Made by a program: the position numbers and the translations under genes
Source: Holothuria scabra
Lineage: Eukaryota > Echinodermata > Holothuroidea > Aspidochirotida > Holothuriidae
Length of the DNA stretch: 64,000 nucleotides
Reading direction: 5' to 3'
Assembly (NCBI GenBank): GCA_037179385.1
Contig: CM074187.1
Span: 46,472,879-46,536,878, forward strand
Shown here: piece by piece, positions 46,862 through 59,800 of the stretch
Numbering within the stretch: the first letter of the stretch is position 1
Layout of the letters: each line of letters begins with the position of its first letter
Notes under the pieces: model-generated
Seen by the model: only the letters and a program-made list of their open reading frames with translations
Databases searched by the model: none
What the model was told of the DNA's origin: nothing

Positions 46862-47986
46862 ACTGAAACTTGGTCACTTTTCCAAATGTACCTGAGTTAT
46901 TACCAGTAAAGTTTAAGACTATACCTAGGATTGCACACTACTCTTTGCATTCCAAACCACTCAAAGTGAAGTATGCATGCATATATTTCGATTACCCTCC
47001 AGCTCACAACTTGAAAACACTTCCACTTGCAATATCAACATCCAAATCTTGGTATAATCTATCCTCAACAACTGAAAACTAGGACTCAAAATGATGGAGA
47101 CCTTTCCATATATGGTATCTCACAGGGGAAAAAAACTGCTAGGTATTTTAGTGATCCATCCTGGATGTACAATACAAAGATAAAATCCACTGTAAAATAC
47201 TTTTTTGCTTTCCAGGTTTGGAAATGTTATTCCTGAGCTACATGCAGCTCTTCATGGTGAAAATGATGACTCTCCAGAGATAAATGACAATGAATGAGAA
47301 TCCAACCACACTGAACAAAGTGGAGACTGTGAGAATCAGCTAAGAGGACAGCTATCTGTAACCATACCTTGCCATATCAATGTCTTTCAACTCTGCTAAA
47401 CCTGTCTAACCTAACTGTCATCTATACCCTTGTAAACAACTCATAAACATTCCCTTCTCTTTGTCCTTCCCAGAATGCAAGATAAGGATGGAAATCAAGC
47501 AAACAGAGAGAGGCTTGTTTGCTAAAGTACTACAATGTATCCCACTTAACAAACAATTGAACTTGTAATTCTCTCAGTCAATATTCATCCTCCAGCAATC
47601 AGTGGGCCATCAGGGATAAAAGTGGGCTTATTAAAGGAATGGTAGAAATGCATCTGGAATAATATTGGCCCTTGTATGGTGGTCGTGAGGCTGTGAGCAG
47701 TGAAATTCAGGAAGTTTTGGATTCCATCATGGAAATCAATATTAAGTATTTGCAATAAAATAATTTATCAGTTATATCGTGTTCTAAATGTTCCATGATT
47801 TAAGAGGAACTCACAATCACTTTGACACTAGGAAGATGAGTCACTACTGAAATAAGGTGAGAAATGCAGGCTCTTTCAGGATAAATGTCTTCAGTAAAAT
47901 TTGACAATGAATTGAAATAAAAGAATTTTTAATGATTAAAACAGGTTTTTAAAATACAAAATTACTTTCCCATCTCATAATGAACC
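46862..47986. other. Gene-free stretch
   Basis: No recognised gene or repeat. Confidence 0.5.
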
Positions 47987-48243
47987 TTAAAGGGCAAGTG
48001 CAGTGACCCTAACTTGTAGTAGTGTAGTAGACTGTCTGGTTTCATGATTGGTCATTGAGAGTCATATGACAGCAGTTTTTTCTCTTCAAATGTGAAATTT
48101 ACTATTAGTACCTGCTTGTTTTACATTGAATATCACTGAAGTTAAAAAAAGACATAAAATCCTTTGAAGAGGAATACCAGGAAAATTGTCATGTTTAGCT
48201 GCTGCTTCAAAATATGTTTAGGATGACTGCTATCGACCTTTAA
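47987..48243. mobile_element. MITE family 2, full copy
   Basis: TTAAAGGGCAAGTGCAGTGA at the left and TGACTGCTATCGACCTTTAA at the right; the interior matches the other copies (TTTCATGATTGGTCATTGAG). It is 257 bp. A one-ended copy follows directly at 48253 (TTAAAGGGCAAGAGCATTCA). Confidence 0.9.
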
Positions 48244-48252
48244 ATTATTCCA

Positions 48253-48370
48253 TTAAAGGGCAAGAGCATTCAACAAAAGCATTTTGAAACCACGTCAGGT
48301 CATTCTCACAAATTCCTGCTGTTTTTTTTTTTCTTTTTTAATCTAAGTACCTTTCATCATAAAGAAACAA
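48253..48370. mobile_element. MITE family 2, one-ended copy
   Basis: Left terminus intact; the match fades after ACCTTTCATCATAAAG. It lies 9 bp from the previous copy, in head-to-tail arrangement. Confidence 0.7.
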
Positions 48371-49361
48371 GCTACTCCTAACATATATTTTCCAGATTTT
48401 TCATACAGGGGTAAGCATCCATTTACGGTGAATCACATGTTCTGACTGTAAATGAGATTTATTTCCCACAATATTAAGACCCAATAAAACAAGTTATCCT
48501 TGTTACTTGTTTTTTATGAAGGTTAGGCAAGCCTGAAATATTGTGAAAGGACAGACCATTTTGTGTCAAGTCAAAATTGTTCACATGTCAGACATATTTA
48601 CAAAGGCTAGACACTTTTTGAAACTTTCCACATGCAATTTAAGCCCACCTTCTGGAACTTTTTCACATTGCTACATACCTCCTGCACCCCCCCTCCCCCT
48701 TTGTCCTTCTTCGTATTTCTGTCAAATATTGCACAACTTCTAACACAAATTTAATACCTTTCAATCATGCAAGTCTTACTTTAAAAGGCATTTCACAGTG
48801 GACAGTACCCCTTTAAGGAATTTCAACTATTCTGTTACATCCTCAGCTTAGCATTCAGTAGGAATAACTCCAGATCAATAAGTTACAATCCTATTGAGGA
48901 CATGAAGAGATTATTGGCTAATGATGGGAAGGAAAAAAGTCAATAGCAGGCTGCTTCTAACTGATCTTCTCAAAAACACCTAACTCTATTATCTCTATCA
49001 ATAACTTGAAAATGAAATAAGAAAAGGGACATGACCAAAATCCAGCTTACACATGTACCCAAAGGAGAAAAGCCACTTACGGATAAAGTCTTCAATTTGT
49101 AAATTTAAAAAATAAAGTTCTTTTGCATTCTTACGTTTAAGTGCATTAACAGTCACCTGCTGCTTGTCACAAAGATGAATGGGAGGTTAAGTTAAACCCC
49201 CGTAGGTGGTAGAAAGAGTCCCTCTTCAAAAAAAAAAGTCTGAAATTGATGATTGACCAATGACAAATGGGCAAAAAACAATTGAATAAACTTTTTCTTC
49301 TCCACAGTGGCCTGTTCTGAGTCTTACAGGAAGAAAGAGGTCTTTCAATGTGAAAAGGAAT
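48371..49361. other. Gene-free stretch
   Basis: No recognised gene or repeat. Confidence 0.5.
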
Positions 49362-49735
49362 AACCAGAAAGCCAAAAGGCTTAGTGATTCCTTGCTGCTG
49401 AAATGTACGGCCTTTTTCCACATTGACATTGCTTTGCAATGTTTTTCAATTAACAGGGCTCCATAATGTGCCCACAAAATACACATGCAAGGCACCCAAT
49501 CTTCCTACATTGAGATCCCCCTTGCCCGTCGTGAACCCAAATGACATTTGACCTCCACCAAAAACTTCTGGGACCATGTACTCACTATGTGCCATCTACA
49601 TGACAAGTTACAGGCCCCTACAAGTGACCTTTCTTGAAAGACTGTGCAGGAAAGCTTGTCAGGCTTTGAACATGCTGACTCCAAATGAACTTTGACCTTT
49701 GGGAAAATCAATAGGGATCATCTACTAAATATGAC
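49362..49735 (-). repeat. Tail of tandem-array element, inverted copy
   Basis: It matches 1381-1731 in the opposite orientation, with the same abrupt end (AACCAGAAAGCC on the + strand). Confidence 0.88.
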
Positions 49736-50829
49736 CAATCCACACATTAAATGTGAGCACAGTCACATGTACCGTTCGTGTTTACGAAGTTTTGACCTTT
49801 TGACCTCTCATGACCCCAAATGACCTTTGACCTCCACCAAAAACAAAGGGGAACATCTACTCAATATGGTCAACACACTTGCCAAATATGAGCACAGTCA
49901 CATGTACCGTTCTTGAGATATCGTGTTTACAAAGTTTTGACCTTTTGACCTCTTGTGACCCCAAATGACCTTTGACCTCCACGAAAATCGATAGGGATCA
50001 TCTACTCCATATGGCCAATGCACACACCAAATATGAGATTAGTCACACTTACTCTTCTTGAGATATCGTGTTTACAAGCAATTTCTAAGGAATTTACCTA
50101 TTGACCTCTCGTGACCCCAAATGACCTTTGACCTCCACGAAAATCGATAGGTATCATCTACTCAATATGACCAACCCACACACTAAATATGAGCATAGTC
50201 ACATGTACCGTTCTCGAGTTATCGTGTTTACGAAGTTTTGACCTTTTGACCTCTCGTGACCCCAAATGACCTTTGATCTCCACCAAAAACAACAGGGATC
50301 ATCTGCTCAATACGACCAACCCACACATCAAATATGAGATAAGTCACATGTACCGTTCTTGAGATATCGTGTTTACGAAGTTTTGACCTTTTGACCTCTC
50401 GTGACCCCAAATGACCTTTGATCTCCACGAAAATCGATAGGGATCATCTACTCAATATGGCCAATGCACACACCATATATGAGATTAGTCACACTTACCC
50501 TTCTTGAGATACCGTGTTTACAAGCAATTTCTAAGGAATTTACCTATTGACCTCTCGAGACCCCAAATGACCTTTGACCTCCACGAAAATCGATAGGGAT
50601 CATCCACTCAATATGACCATTGCACACACTAAATATGAGCATAGTCACATGTACCGTTCTCGAGATATCGTGTTTACGAAGTTTTGACCTTTTGACCTCT
50701 CGTGACCCCAAATGACCTTTGATCTCCACCAAAAACAATAGGGATCATCTACTCAATATGACCAACCTACACACCAAATACGAGGTTAGTCACACTTACC
50801 CTTCTTGAGATATCGTGTTTACAAGCCAA
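49736..50829 (-). repeat. Tandem array, inverted copy
   Basis: The landmark CAATATG (or a close variant) recurs at 49862, 50008, 50163, 50308, 50454, 50609 and 50754, giving spacings of 146, 155, 145, 146, 155 and 145 bp. A-type units (GTTTACGAAGTTTTGACC) and B-type units (GTTTACAAGCAATTTCTAAG) follow an irregular A-A-B / A-B order. The array breaks off inside a B-type unit near 50829, next to a CA repeat. Confidence 0.95.
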
Positions 50830-50834
50830 AGCGT

Positions 50835-50864
50835 CACATACACACACACACACACACATACACA
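50835..50864 (+). repeat. CA microsatellite at the array edge
   Basis: A CA run starting right where the array unit is cut off. Confidence 0.9.
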
Positions 50865-50882
50865 AGACATCACCATCACATA

Positions 50883-50911
50883 GATTCCTTGCCTGCCTTT
50901 GGCAAGGAATC
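50883..50911. other. Short perfect hairpin
   Basis: GATTCCTTGCC and GGCAAGGAATC pair over 11 bp with a 7-bp loop. Confidence 0.6.
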
Positions 50912-52453
50912 AAAAATATGTACTCTCTGCAGTGCAAATCAGAGTGCAATGTTTAGCCTAGGTCTACACAAACAGCAATTCCAGAATGAGTATGAACCCC
51001 TCCCTGGCCCCACTGTCCCATGCATGTATACATTCATTCCTTTAAAAATTTCAATGATTGTCATTTCATGTTTACACACTCTAAGTGTCAGACTTGCAGA
51101 TCGATGCAGTTTTGTCTCATTTTTGTGTGAAACAGGAATTCTCCTGGAATCTTACAACTATTAATTCTAAAAAGAGTGCAAATATCACCTACCTACAAAA
51201 CCTTAATGTCATTCCCAGAAAATATTTATGACTGAAGTACCTCATTCATCAGATAAATGCACACTTTATGGTAATAGAAGTCAATAAATGATGCCATAAA
51301 ACTGTCATTTTAGTAGCAAGACACCAGCTGAAAAGATCTAACAAAACGTTTGGTCAAAAATACTGATTAATATGTGGAACATTAGGAAGAAATATTCCTA
51401 GAGGGCTCACCATTAAATCAGAAATGTGCATATGAGTAGGATATTCTCTACAGCAATTACCATTCTCCTAAAGTTTGTTTTGTTTATTACAAAGCACATA
51501 AAAAGATAAAGAGTGCAGATGTACATTTCAATTTTTTCTCCCTTTTTTCCTAAATTTGATGATAATCCTGCTCATACTGTTTTGTCACAGATAGTTATTA
51601 ACTGTTTAAAATCATTTATTAACAAATATCGATATAAAAATTACAAGTTCTTTATGAGTCTTGGGAAGAGGTTGAGGAGGGCAATTAAAGTGGGTGATTA
51701 CTGGATCACAAAAAATTGTTTATTTTAAATAAAATATAATCTTGAAGTTCTAATATTGAGAATTAAGATAACTTTTGAAACCAAGACTAAGTGACAGTTC
51801 CCCCAATCCCACCTTCCCTGCCTTCTCCTCTCTCCCCCCCCTACCCCCAACAAAAAATTACCAGTACAAATCATTAATATCAAGGCCACATATAAAGTCT
51901 CACCCCTATCTAAAATGGAATCATCCAAGATCCCTGATTTTGCTGCATTTCAAATCTAAGTGACAGCAAATCCTGCTGACATTTTTGAGAATGCGCTGTA
52001 ATGTTTTTCGTATGGGAGTAATGTCTTTATGTGAAATTGCAACTAATAAAAAAGGACTTTAAAATTATAACATAAAGTAGTTTAAAGGAATTAGACCTAA
52101 AATCAGCAGGGTCAAATTTTTCCCTAAAAGATATTTCAACCTGTCAAAAGGTCCGCAGGGTGCTTGAAAAGAATTAAACTATGATCAATAAAACTATATG
52201 GTCCCACAGCAGGGTACATAGTGTTCATGCTGCTCTGCAAGCTTTTATGAGTGAATGAATGGTAAGAAAATTGTCCATCTGTTCAAGTTATGTTCTTAAT
52301 ATTACAAACCTCATTAAAAACTTGTCAATGGGGAAACAATGGGAAGTTGAATCAGTTCTTTTCTGGTTCCTTTTGACAGTTCTATGTACAAAGCAATCAA
52401 TTCCCCCAAACTCCTGCAGGTAAATAGGGTTACTGTACATATTTTGTCACAAC
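50912..52453. other. Gene-free stretch
   Basis: No recognised gene or repeat. Confidence 0.5.
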
Positions 52454-52735
52454 TTAAAGGCCCAGTTCTCTCACCCCAAACAGTACCAATTCTTCTAACC
52501 TTCTTACTGAAGCCGCTCCCGCAATTGTTTGAAATTCATCCTCATCCAGGTAAATTCTCAGTTTATTGCTTCAAGGTGAGTAAAGAAAAACTCAATTTAT
52601 ATAATCAAAACACTCTCAGTAGCGTTCATGTTATGTAATATAAGCTTTGGCACTCTGCTTTGTTTGAATTAGCTGTCAATCAAAGAGCTGAGCCAATTGA
52701 GAATTTTGGTACCCGGGTACCAAAATTGTTGTGGT
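52454..52735. mobile_element. MITE family 1, inverted copy
   Basis: TTAAAGGCCCAGTTCTCTCA and the rest of the family follow in reverse order: GCTCCCGCAATTGTTTGAAA, CAGTTTATTGCTTCAAGGTG, CAATCAAAGAGCTGAGCCAA. The far end has a perfect 26-bp palindrome at 52702-52727 and then loses the outer terminus. Confidence 0.88.
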
Positions 52736-55700
52736 TTGAAGTGGCACAAAAAATTACTGGAAGAACATTGAAAAATTTAACTTTTCATAACTTTTTTGAC
52801 AAGAATTGTTCAGTCTCAAAACTAGGTACTGTACATAAGTCTAATACTCCCACAGACTGACATCACATACCTACAAGGATATAATAACTTCCTATTTGTT
52901 CTTACAAGAAAGTAAAATCACCATCACTGTTGGGCTGAAATCTGAAAAGGGAAAGAACTATACATACCGTACCGTAAATTACACCAATTGATATTAAAAT
53001 ATGCCTATAGAAGGCCAATAAGGCTAAGGTGACAGCAATATTTTTGTAGTACACCTCCCATGGCCCTAGACTATGACTTCTGAAATGGTACAGTACCTTA
53101 ACTGGTCGACTAACAAAATACAGCTATCTCAGCATCTTTGAGTACTGTAAACTGTCAAACTTCTATTAGCCAACATTGGATACATTAGGGCAAGTGTTCC
53201 AAACCTTTTGGACTTTCTGCTGTACTCCTAATGTAACAATATCTCCTGCAACCCCTTCTGACACAAACAAAAAACCCAGAAACCCACACTTACCCTTAAA
53301 ATGATTCTCCCTGAATCATATTTGATTACTACATTGCTCTGTTTTGGGGGGATTGTCTCAAAAGTTCAATTAGATAGCGTTGCATGTAAATTCTAAACTT
53401 TCTGATTTATGGCACTGTACATAGCAGTGCCCACAGCTTTGTTTTCATTGCAATGCATTTTTTATATGCGCCATTGCTTATCATGCAGAACATCAACTGT
53501 CTCTAGCACGTTAACAGGTATTGATACGATGGTATTAAGTTCCTTTCTTGGGAACCAGGTTACTAGGAAGTTTACACCAATTCCACACCCTCTTTTTTCA
53601 ACCTTTTCAAGTTTGCAGCCTACAATGATGAACAACAACCCAAAATCAGAACCACCCACCCTGTATTAACATTTTCCTATGATGATTTGGATCATATTGA
53701 GGGCATTTAACCTGGCTGTTCCCCAGTTTGAATAAATTTTTAGACAGAACCCTAGCTTTCAGGGTAGCCAAAAGAAGTTACCTATGACAAATTGCATTTG
53801 TTTTGAAAAATAATAAACTAATAAACTAAGTATAAAATTTCTTACACCCTTACACTGAAACAGTGGCTTCCAAGTATTGTGTAGATCAATATGCATAGAT
53901 TTAAAAAGATTTGCAAAACTTACTACATAGTTAAGTTCTGTAGATCACCTATACCCCATGAATTCTGCTACATGGCTCAATTAAAACATAAATTATGGAC
54001 TAGATTTTGTAGATATCCCTTACGTTTAGACAAATCAAGAAATTTTACCCTAGTCAAGTATGATAACCTCAATGAACACTTCTAAATCGATTCCGAGACC
54101 ATCTTCCTCAAAGCACCACCCCACATTATTCATTACATGATGAAATGATGCTTTAGTAGATGATATGGCTTGCCTATCTTGATATGGACAACTGCCAGTA
54201 ACACCTCACAGGCTCACACAACTCAAGAGAATTTTATCAAAACTAGTGACAAGATAATTTATCTGAACACAACTTGTCACAAATCACTCCCTCCTATGCT
54301 GTCAGTTCCTAGTAACAACATCCACAGTCAATCCAACAGAAATGACTGTTAATCTCTCCAAGGTATTTTCACCAAGGAAGATAGTTGTCTCCCTCACTCC
54401 ATCTTAAATTTCTGCAAAGGTAAAATTGCTCACTTCCACAACTTTGTCACATCTCTGATAGATGCAGTGACTTCCAATGTATGACAAATTTGAAGATCTG
54501 ATGTCTTACCATGGATTCCATGTAAGACTACAAAACACCTTGACGAAACAAAAATCCAATTACTGTACATAACTCTGTGGACCTTGCTTACTGCATGCAT
54601 GACTCAAACTCCAAAAGTTTATCATTAGGACAGAGATACTTCCAACAAAATACTTAGAATCACAAGCACTATAATGTTGAACTAAGTTGAAAACAGAACT
54701 TCCATAAATTTAAAAACCTACTCTGTGTTCAACTTAACAAATTCACAAAAACTATTAAGATAACGATTTTCACATTTTTCCTTCATTTTATCACAGAACA
54801 AGTTTCAGGATATGTTCAACTGGTTAACCTTACAATCACTTTGCTGCGCTTCAAAAATTAATACTAGCATTAAATGACAAATGCTCACTTAGCTAATGAC
54901 ACAGCCAAGGTGTTCTACACATCGCAACATCTCCTTTGAAAACTGAAGATGAAAACTTCGCTGGAATCACCTATTACTAAATTGACCAGCTTCTCTGTGG
55001 GTTACTGTCAGCATGATCATTACAAGAGAAGTCTCCATCATCAAAACTTTCCAAAATCAATTTCCTTTTGCAAATTTTCCTAAGAAGTCCCTTGTACAAA
55101 GCAAACACCTTCTGCTGATATCCACAATACCTTGCTGACTGAGCATTGCTTGGCAAAAGATAATTGTAAGCATAATTTTGCTCCAAAATTTTTTAGTTCT
55201 GTCTCATTTTCACTGACACTAGGCTCTCCTTAGAGAAATAAATACCAATATGAAATGAAATTCAAAGCCCTCTGGCTTAAGACAGGGTCACACAGAGGAA
55301 AAGCAGGTTGCAGAGGCAAGTTTTCCTCTCTGGAGAAATGATGCTATTTTTGCCCCCAGGTAAGAAAATGAGCAGTTATGAAGGGAGGTATTGAGATCGG
55401 AGGTTCAGCACCATGTATTTTGGAAATAGAAGTGAAAATACATAGATTGATGAAATAGCTAAAAATTTTCACTGGGTAGTGAGAGTCAGATAGGATTGCA
55501 GTCTACATGGGTGGTGTATGTAGTAGCAAAGTATGAAAATTGTCTCCAATAGAATTGATCAAAAGGATGCGATGGGCCCAGGGAAATTCAATTTGGATTT
55601 TGTAATTTCTTGGTTATGTCTGTAAGTGGTCTCCCCAATGAAGGGCATTACAGCTGACATGTTTTTGATTGGTGTTAACATTGTAGCTGTACTTTTGTCT

Positions 55701-56040
55701 GGGTGTGTGACACCTACTTCTGTTTGATGCCAATCTATTGTATTCTTCAAGGGAGACTTTTGATTCACTACATGAGGAGATAAGGGTCAAAATTACCCAT
55801 GGTTATACAGTGATCAACAAGATCTCAAATGTCTTAGGGGCCAGAGTTAATTGGGGGAATGCTGGACTATTGGACATGGCTTATAACTTTTGATCCGAAG
55901 ACTACTAGGTTTATAAGCTTTAACTTGCGTCCTTCAGGAAGATGCCTTCTTCACTTTCCTTCTCCCTTTCTTCCCTTCTTCACCTACTGAGGTATTATGG
56001 ATGGCTTTGAGGTAACTTTACATTGGCATGGTACTAGATA
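52736..56040. other. Gene-free stretch
   Basis: About 3.3 kb with no recognised gene, RNA or clear repeat. Short frames at 53891-54085 and 55559-55768 show no known domain. Confidence 0.5.
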
Positions 56041-56269
56041 TAGCTGCAGTCAAAATCAGGTGCATAGTGGGGTAGGAGTGGGTTGAAAAATGAAACCCCC
56101 AAACCCAAGTATGGAAAAAATATATGGCAAAAGGAAAGTCAAACAAAGGAGATCACTATAAACTGTACCATGTCCGAGTCACAAATATTACACAAATGCA
56201 TCTGCATTCTAAACATACTGTACAAATGTAATAAAACATGATTTTTTCTCAAAGGGAGAGGCAAACCCT

Positions 56270-56335
56270 CTCCTTTTGCTTCCCCATGTTATACTCCCAA
56301 TATCTCTCCCATGACAAAATTCTGGCTACATGCCT
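56270..56335. repeat. Probable hAT-like terminus
   Basis: It ends ATTCTGGCTACATGCCTGGC, the complement of the GTAGCCAGAAT type seen at 9297. The other end was not identified. Confidence 0.4.
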
Positions 56336-56357
56336 GGCCATAATAATGGAGAATTGT

Positions 56358-56618
56358 TTAAAGGTCAAGAGCAGCCCCCCAAAAAGAAAAAAAAAATTAT
56401 TTTGAAGCAACAGTTAAATATCAGTTTTTGTCTTATCTCTCTTCAAAGTATCTTTCATCATATTTTATTACATCCCTAAAGGTAAACAAATCAGTTACTT
56501 CTAGTAACTTTCACACTTGAAGAAGAAAAATGTTGTTACATGACTCTCAACAGCCAATCATAAAACAGGACAGTCTACTACACTGCTTAAAGTTTGGGTG
56601 ACTGCTTTTGCCCTTTAA
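56358..56618. mobile_element. MITE family 2, full copy
   Basis: TTAAAGGTCAAGAGCAG at the left and GGGTGACTGCTTTTGCCCTTTAA at the right, 261 bp. The interior matches the other copies in inverted order (CATGACTCTCAACAGCCAAT). Confidence 0.92.
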
Positions 56619-56814
56619 TTTGTCTATAGTATGCGTTAATATCACAAACCAAAAATGCCCTCCAAAAGGAGGTCAAGTACTTTAAGATCTTAGATTAAGA
56701 TGGTTTATTCCCACCAATACCAATTTGCCCCTCCATGTATTTAGACCATGAGCCACCACTGGCTGTCAGTCAGACTCAACAAAATGTAGTTCTGACAATC
56801 TCACCATAGTTATC

Positions 56815-56897
56815 CCTGAGTTATATGTTGTTCCCCCCTATAAAAAGTCTGTGCCCCCCAGTGCCTCCCTAATGAAAAAATCCTGGCTACACCACTG
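56815..56897. repeat. Probable hAT-like terminus, second example
   Basis: It ends AATCCTGGCTACACCACTGC, whose complement GCAGTGGTGTAGCCAGGATT resembles the left end at 9297. Confidence 0.45.
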
Positions 56898-59800
56898 CAT
56901 GGTACCTACTAATAAAACCCAAAATTGGACAGGACTGTCACTGAAAATATTTGAAAACCCCTTGGCCTGGATAAAATTATTCTGTAAGTTTAGGAGAATG
57001 TCCAGTTATCTTCAAGAAAAAACATGAACTGTTCTTCTCACAGAGGTAAAATACTACAGTATGACTTGCAGGTTCATTCTTATTTTATCAGATCCCCTTT
57101 ACTGGTCACATTGACAGATGAGGCTGCATTCATCTCGAGTGAGTTTCTATACAAGTGTTGAGATTAAGTACCAATAAATGCCGAATCACGTTTGGGGACT
57201 TCTCAAGATGACAAAAAGCAATTTGATATTTATCATTATTTCCCAAATGACTTTGCAAATTAATTGACACACTACTCTAAAACAGAAAGGGGCCCTTAAG
57301 AAACAATTGAGAAAATATTTACATTACCGTGCAGTACACCTTAAATGAGGGCTAAAATATAAACGTCCTTTCAAGAGGACAATATTTCCCGAGGGGCAAT
57401 TTGGTGGTAAAACCTTTGTTTCAGACATTTCATCAATGACTGGTAATGCTGATAAGACAAAAAGACTGGTCAGCCTATCTAATATACATATGAAATGTTA
57501 CCGTCTGACTCTAAACATGGAAGTACTACCTATTTCCATGGTCTAAAATTTGCTTCAAATAATGCAAGATGTATAGTATACATGTGACATTAGAATCAAG
57601 TCGGAACTAATAGGTAAGCATGGGGCATAAATCAAAATAATTAGACCCTATGCATTGAAGTCACCACTGACATCATTTCGGAGGAATAACTATGTGCACA
57701 TGGATGTCCCACTGACCTTTGCGTAGGATACATCAGTGGGCCACCACAGTAGAATTTGCTCCACCTGTTTAGAAGACTAGCATGCCTATCCAATGGTTGA
57801 CCAACCAGCTGCCAAACTGCATTTATTGGTGTAATTTTGTTACTCTTCATGAGAAGTTGAGCCACAAGCCAAGTTGAACCATTATTTTTACACACAATTG
57901 CACTTGGGAGTGATTACGCACCTAATCTGCAGGGAGGAAGAGTTGAAACTGGCTATTCCCTTTGACATCCTGTACTGCCCCAGGTTGAGGAGAGACAAAT
58001 AAATAACCACTTCGAATCACGGCCGCGGTAAGTACATTCATAAGTAGATAGAGTTAGTGGAGTAAGTATTAGCGCAGCCTACCAGAGATTACTAGTGCTG
58101 CATGCATCACCATAAAATGATATTAACAATATCTAGATTTCTTTTTTAAAAAGAGGATGCTTTGCAGAAATGTTTGAACTATAAATGGCCTTTAAACTGC
58201 ACCTTACAGGGACCTTGAAGCAAGCTCATGTTCCCCTGAACTAACTAATAACTTAAGCCTAGGACAGCATCAATTTGGACTAGGATTTAGCAGTAATAAA
58301 TCCTTCCTCCCCTCCCCTTTTTGTGTTTCTGGTGGAATCCCTGGCCACACATATCTATACAAGAATATTATAACAAATGTTTGTTGTTGTGCAGTTACAG
58401 GTGATGGCACTGCTCTCCATCTGCAGCAAAATGTCTTCCCCCCTCAAACTGCTAAAGAGGCAATAGTTATGCACTACTCTAGTCTCCATTCTAAATATAT
58501 TGACTGACCTAAGAGCTAGCTGACACTAATATTTAGGGTAAAAAATCCATTCTGTGCACTTTATTGTTCACTTGACAATATACTGTACTGTAATGCTGGA
58601 CAGATAACATTTTTGGTGAGTAGCTCATATTTTACAATAATTTTACAATGATTTTAACTGGTACCTTTTCAGGTACCAGTTACAATCATCTGCAAAGTAT
58701 AGGTCTGCAACATATTCAAAATATTTAGCAGCCACATGGGGTAGGCAGCCCTCACATTTTTCAGTGTACAGTAGTAAGTACAGACAATTAACTTTGCAGA
58801 ATTTAAAACTTAATTACATGAATAAAACTACCTCAATGAAACAAGTTAGTATAAATTTACATTCCATGGTGATTTTAGCCAGAGAATAATGCCATCGACA
58901 AAAACAAGGCACACAAAAACTCTATTCCAAACTCCTTCATGTCTGTAAGTTCATGATTGTAAGGAAAAGGAACTATAAATTTCACATCTATGAATGTTGG
59001 GCTCTATGTACCACTGTAACTTTGACAAAATACCACACAACACCCAGCCCACTCACCCACCCACTAAACATCAAACACTGAAAACACTACAAACAAAACG
59101 TTTGCAGATTTACGTAAAACATACATCATGTTCACCATTACACACTTGTCTAATCTAAATGAAATCCAGCCTTCTTCAAAGAAAAATCTTCTTTTCACTA
59201 AGAAACATAAAAATCTGATGATTCCAACTTTCAAATGGCATCTCTCAAAACACAAAAATCAATTTTTCTGATTATAAAGACACAATTGTTCAACATCCAT
59301 CCAGAGCCAACTGAGGTAAGAACCAAACTCAAACACACCACATTTAAGGCATCCATCAGCTGTGCAACTGCTCCTCTTGCCAGCTACAAAATTTCAATTA
59401 AGCATCCAATTACCAAACACACAAAAAATCAGTGCTCATCTTCCAGTAACCTCTTACATATTGGTTGGTTTTAATTCTCCACTCATAAAACTAACAGTTT
59501 TGTTGCCCATGAATAAAAGTCTGACAAATGTTTAGTCCATTGCTACCTGCAGATTTGAGGATTTCCAAACACAACAAAACACCACAGTCCAATAGGCTGG
59601 TAGACACCAAGTCTAGCAGGAAGCAAATAAACTATCTTTTCATCTTCCCACAATGAACAGGATTAAAGCTTCTCCATTGGTCTAAAGTTTATTCTGCCTA
59701 CAATTTTTATGGCTAGTGACCTTAAGGGGTAAACAACAATTTCAAACAATGCTATTGTTGCCTTCCTTATCTTGCTATGATACAAGAATGACATCAAAGT

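Noticed and set aside
58000..58030. Possible splice donor GCGGTAAGTAC on the + strand
   Set aside because: No coding frame or acceptor upstream matches any protein I recognise; an isolated donor-like sequence is expected by chance.
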